DNA from: Flavobacteriaceae bacterium
GTDB lineage: Bacteria > Bacteroidota > Bacteroidia > Flavobacteriales > Flavobacteriaceae
Assembly (NCBI GenBank): GCA_024640565.1
Contig: JAHEET010000003.1
Location: forward strand, 46,696-110,695
Length of the DNA: 64,000 nt
Reading direction: 5' to 3'
The notes beneath the pieces were generated by a model. The model made no database searches. It was not told where the DNA came from and worked only from the letters and a program-made list of their open reading frames with translations. The position numbers were made by a program, and so were the translations under genes. Position 1 is the stretch's first letter. Every line of letters begins with the position of its first letter. This document shows positions 63,777 to 64,000 of the stretch, piece after piece.

Positions 63777-63868
63777 TTTTAAAAGTTTTTTTAGCTTGCT
63801 AATCGCCCAACTTCCAGTGATTTAAAACGTCCTCAAAAAAAAGATTAAAAAAGATCCAAAATAAGTAG

Positions 63869-63898
63869 TGTGAGAAGTAAAAAGGTGTTGTATATTTG
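63869..63898 (+). promoter_or_regulatory. Strong promoter, probably of an rRNA operon beyond the window
   Basis: TGTG at 63869-63872, 18-base spacer, then the perfect TATATTTG at 63891-63898, followed by GCACCCGCTAAG. An A-rich tract upstream (63837-63862) resembles an UP element. The context TATATTTGCACCCGCT is what I recall from flavobacterial 16S rRNA promoters. Confidence 0.65.
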
Positions 63899-64000
63899 CA
63901 CCCGCTAAGGGAAAAAAACAAGTTTCTTTTTCTAAGTTTATTAAAAGTTCATTGCATTAATTTTTGTGTTTTTTTTCTGAGAGTTTTGTGAAAGGCATTC
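63899..64000 (+). other. Leader region, possibly of an rRNA or tRNA operon (partial)
   Basis: No open frame or tRNA is visible in these last 102 bases. The segment AAAGTTCATTG at 63945-63955 resembles the GTTCATTGA box that I recall in flavobacterial 16S leaders. The 16S start itself is not reached. Confidence 0.4.

Overview
The window is an AT-rich chromosomal segment from a member of the Bacteroidota, almost certainly family Flavobacteriaceae. The evidence is gliding-motility genes (gldF, gldG), the type IX secretion protein PorD (DUF4835), two proteins with C-terminal T9SS sorting domains, a long-form GAPDH, a 951-residue CarB, promoters of the TTTG-N19-TAnnTTTG type, and the absence of Shine-Dalgarno sites. 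About 57 protein genes are packed tightly and no gap exceeds 300 bases. I saw no IS element, prophage, CRISPR array or tRNA, so this reads as core genome.

Layout. 1-8.8 kb: a yigZ-type gene, a thioesterase, dnaA, an LMW phosphatase, a tetrapyrrole-type methylase, then a leftward wall cluster (dapF, GNAT, mltG, lysozyme-like protein) and an HtrA protease. 8.9-15.5 kb: long GAPDH, an intergenic region rich in hairpins, a DinB-like secreted protein, ligA, and a UshA-type nucleotidase split into two genes. 15.5-22.5 kb: a rightward housekeeping run dapA, bamD, rpoZ, coaBC, porD, recN, fabI. 22.7-32.9 kb is the most accessory-like part: a 1046-residue T9SS cargo protein with a near-perfect 495-bp tandem repeat, a family 2 glycosyltransferase, and a compact four-gene set (GH92 alpha-mannosidase, glycosylasparaginase, FucP/NagP-type sugar symporter, DUF6624) that looks like an N-glycan salvage operon.

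33-45 kb: yidC, pyrG, rpmH, carB, DUF2200, a small T9SS cargo protein with a CxxCH motif, a GlmU-like nucleotidyltransferase, DUF2911, an aquaglyceroporin-like channel and an epimerase. 45-54 kb: gldG/gldF, a leftward GNAT / monooxygenase / SAM hydrolase set, phoH, purC, fabV (a second enoyl reductase besides fabI), two small unknown genes, and a TauE permease. 54-64 kb: acsA, a NUDIX hydrolase, an M42 peptidase, an ABC ATPase with a 1217-residue permease fused to an M1-like metalloprotease, and a DUF4294 protein. The window ends just after a strong promoter whose leader resembles those of flavobacterial rRNA operons.

I found no clearly undescribed multi-gene system. The best candidates for follow-up are the glycan-salvage operon, the permease-protease fusion that lacks the usual M1 exopeptidase motif, the tandemly duplicated adhesin/CBM-like module, the metalloid/glycerol-type aquaporin filter, promoters placed so close to start codons that transcripts should be leaderless, and the structured spacer at 10.4-10.6 kb. 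All residue positions and alignments were worked out by eye.
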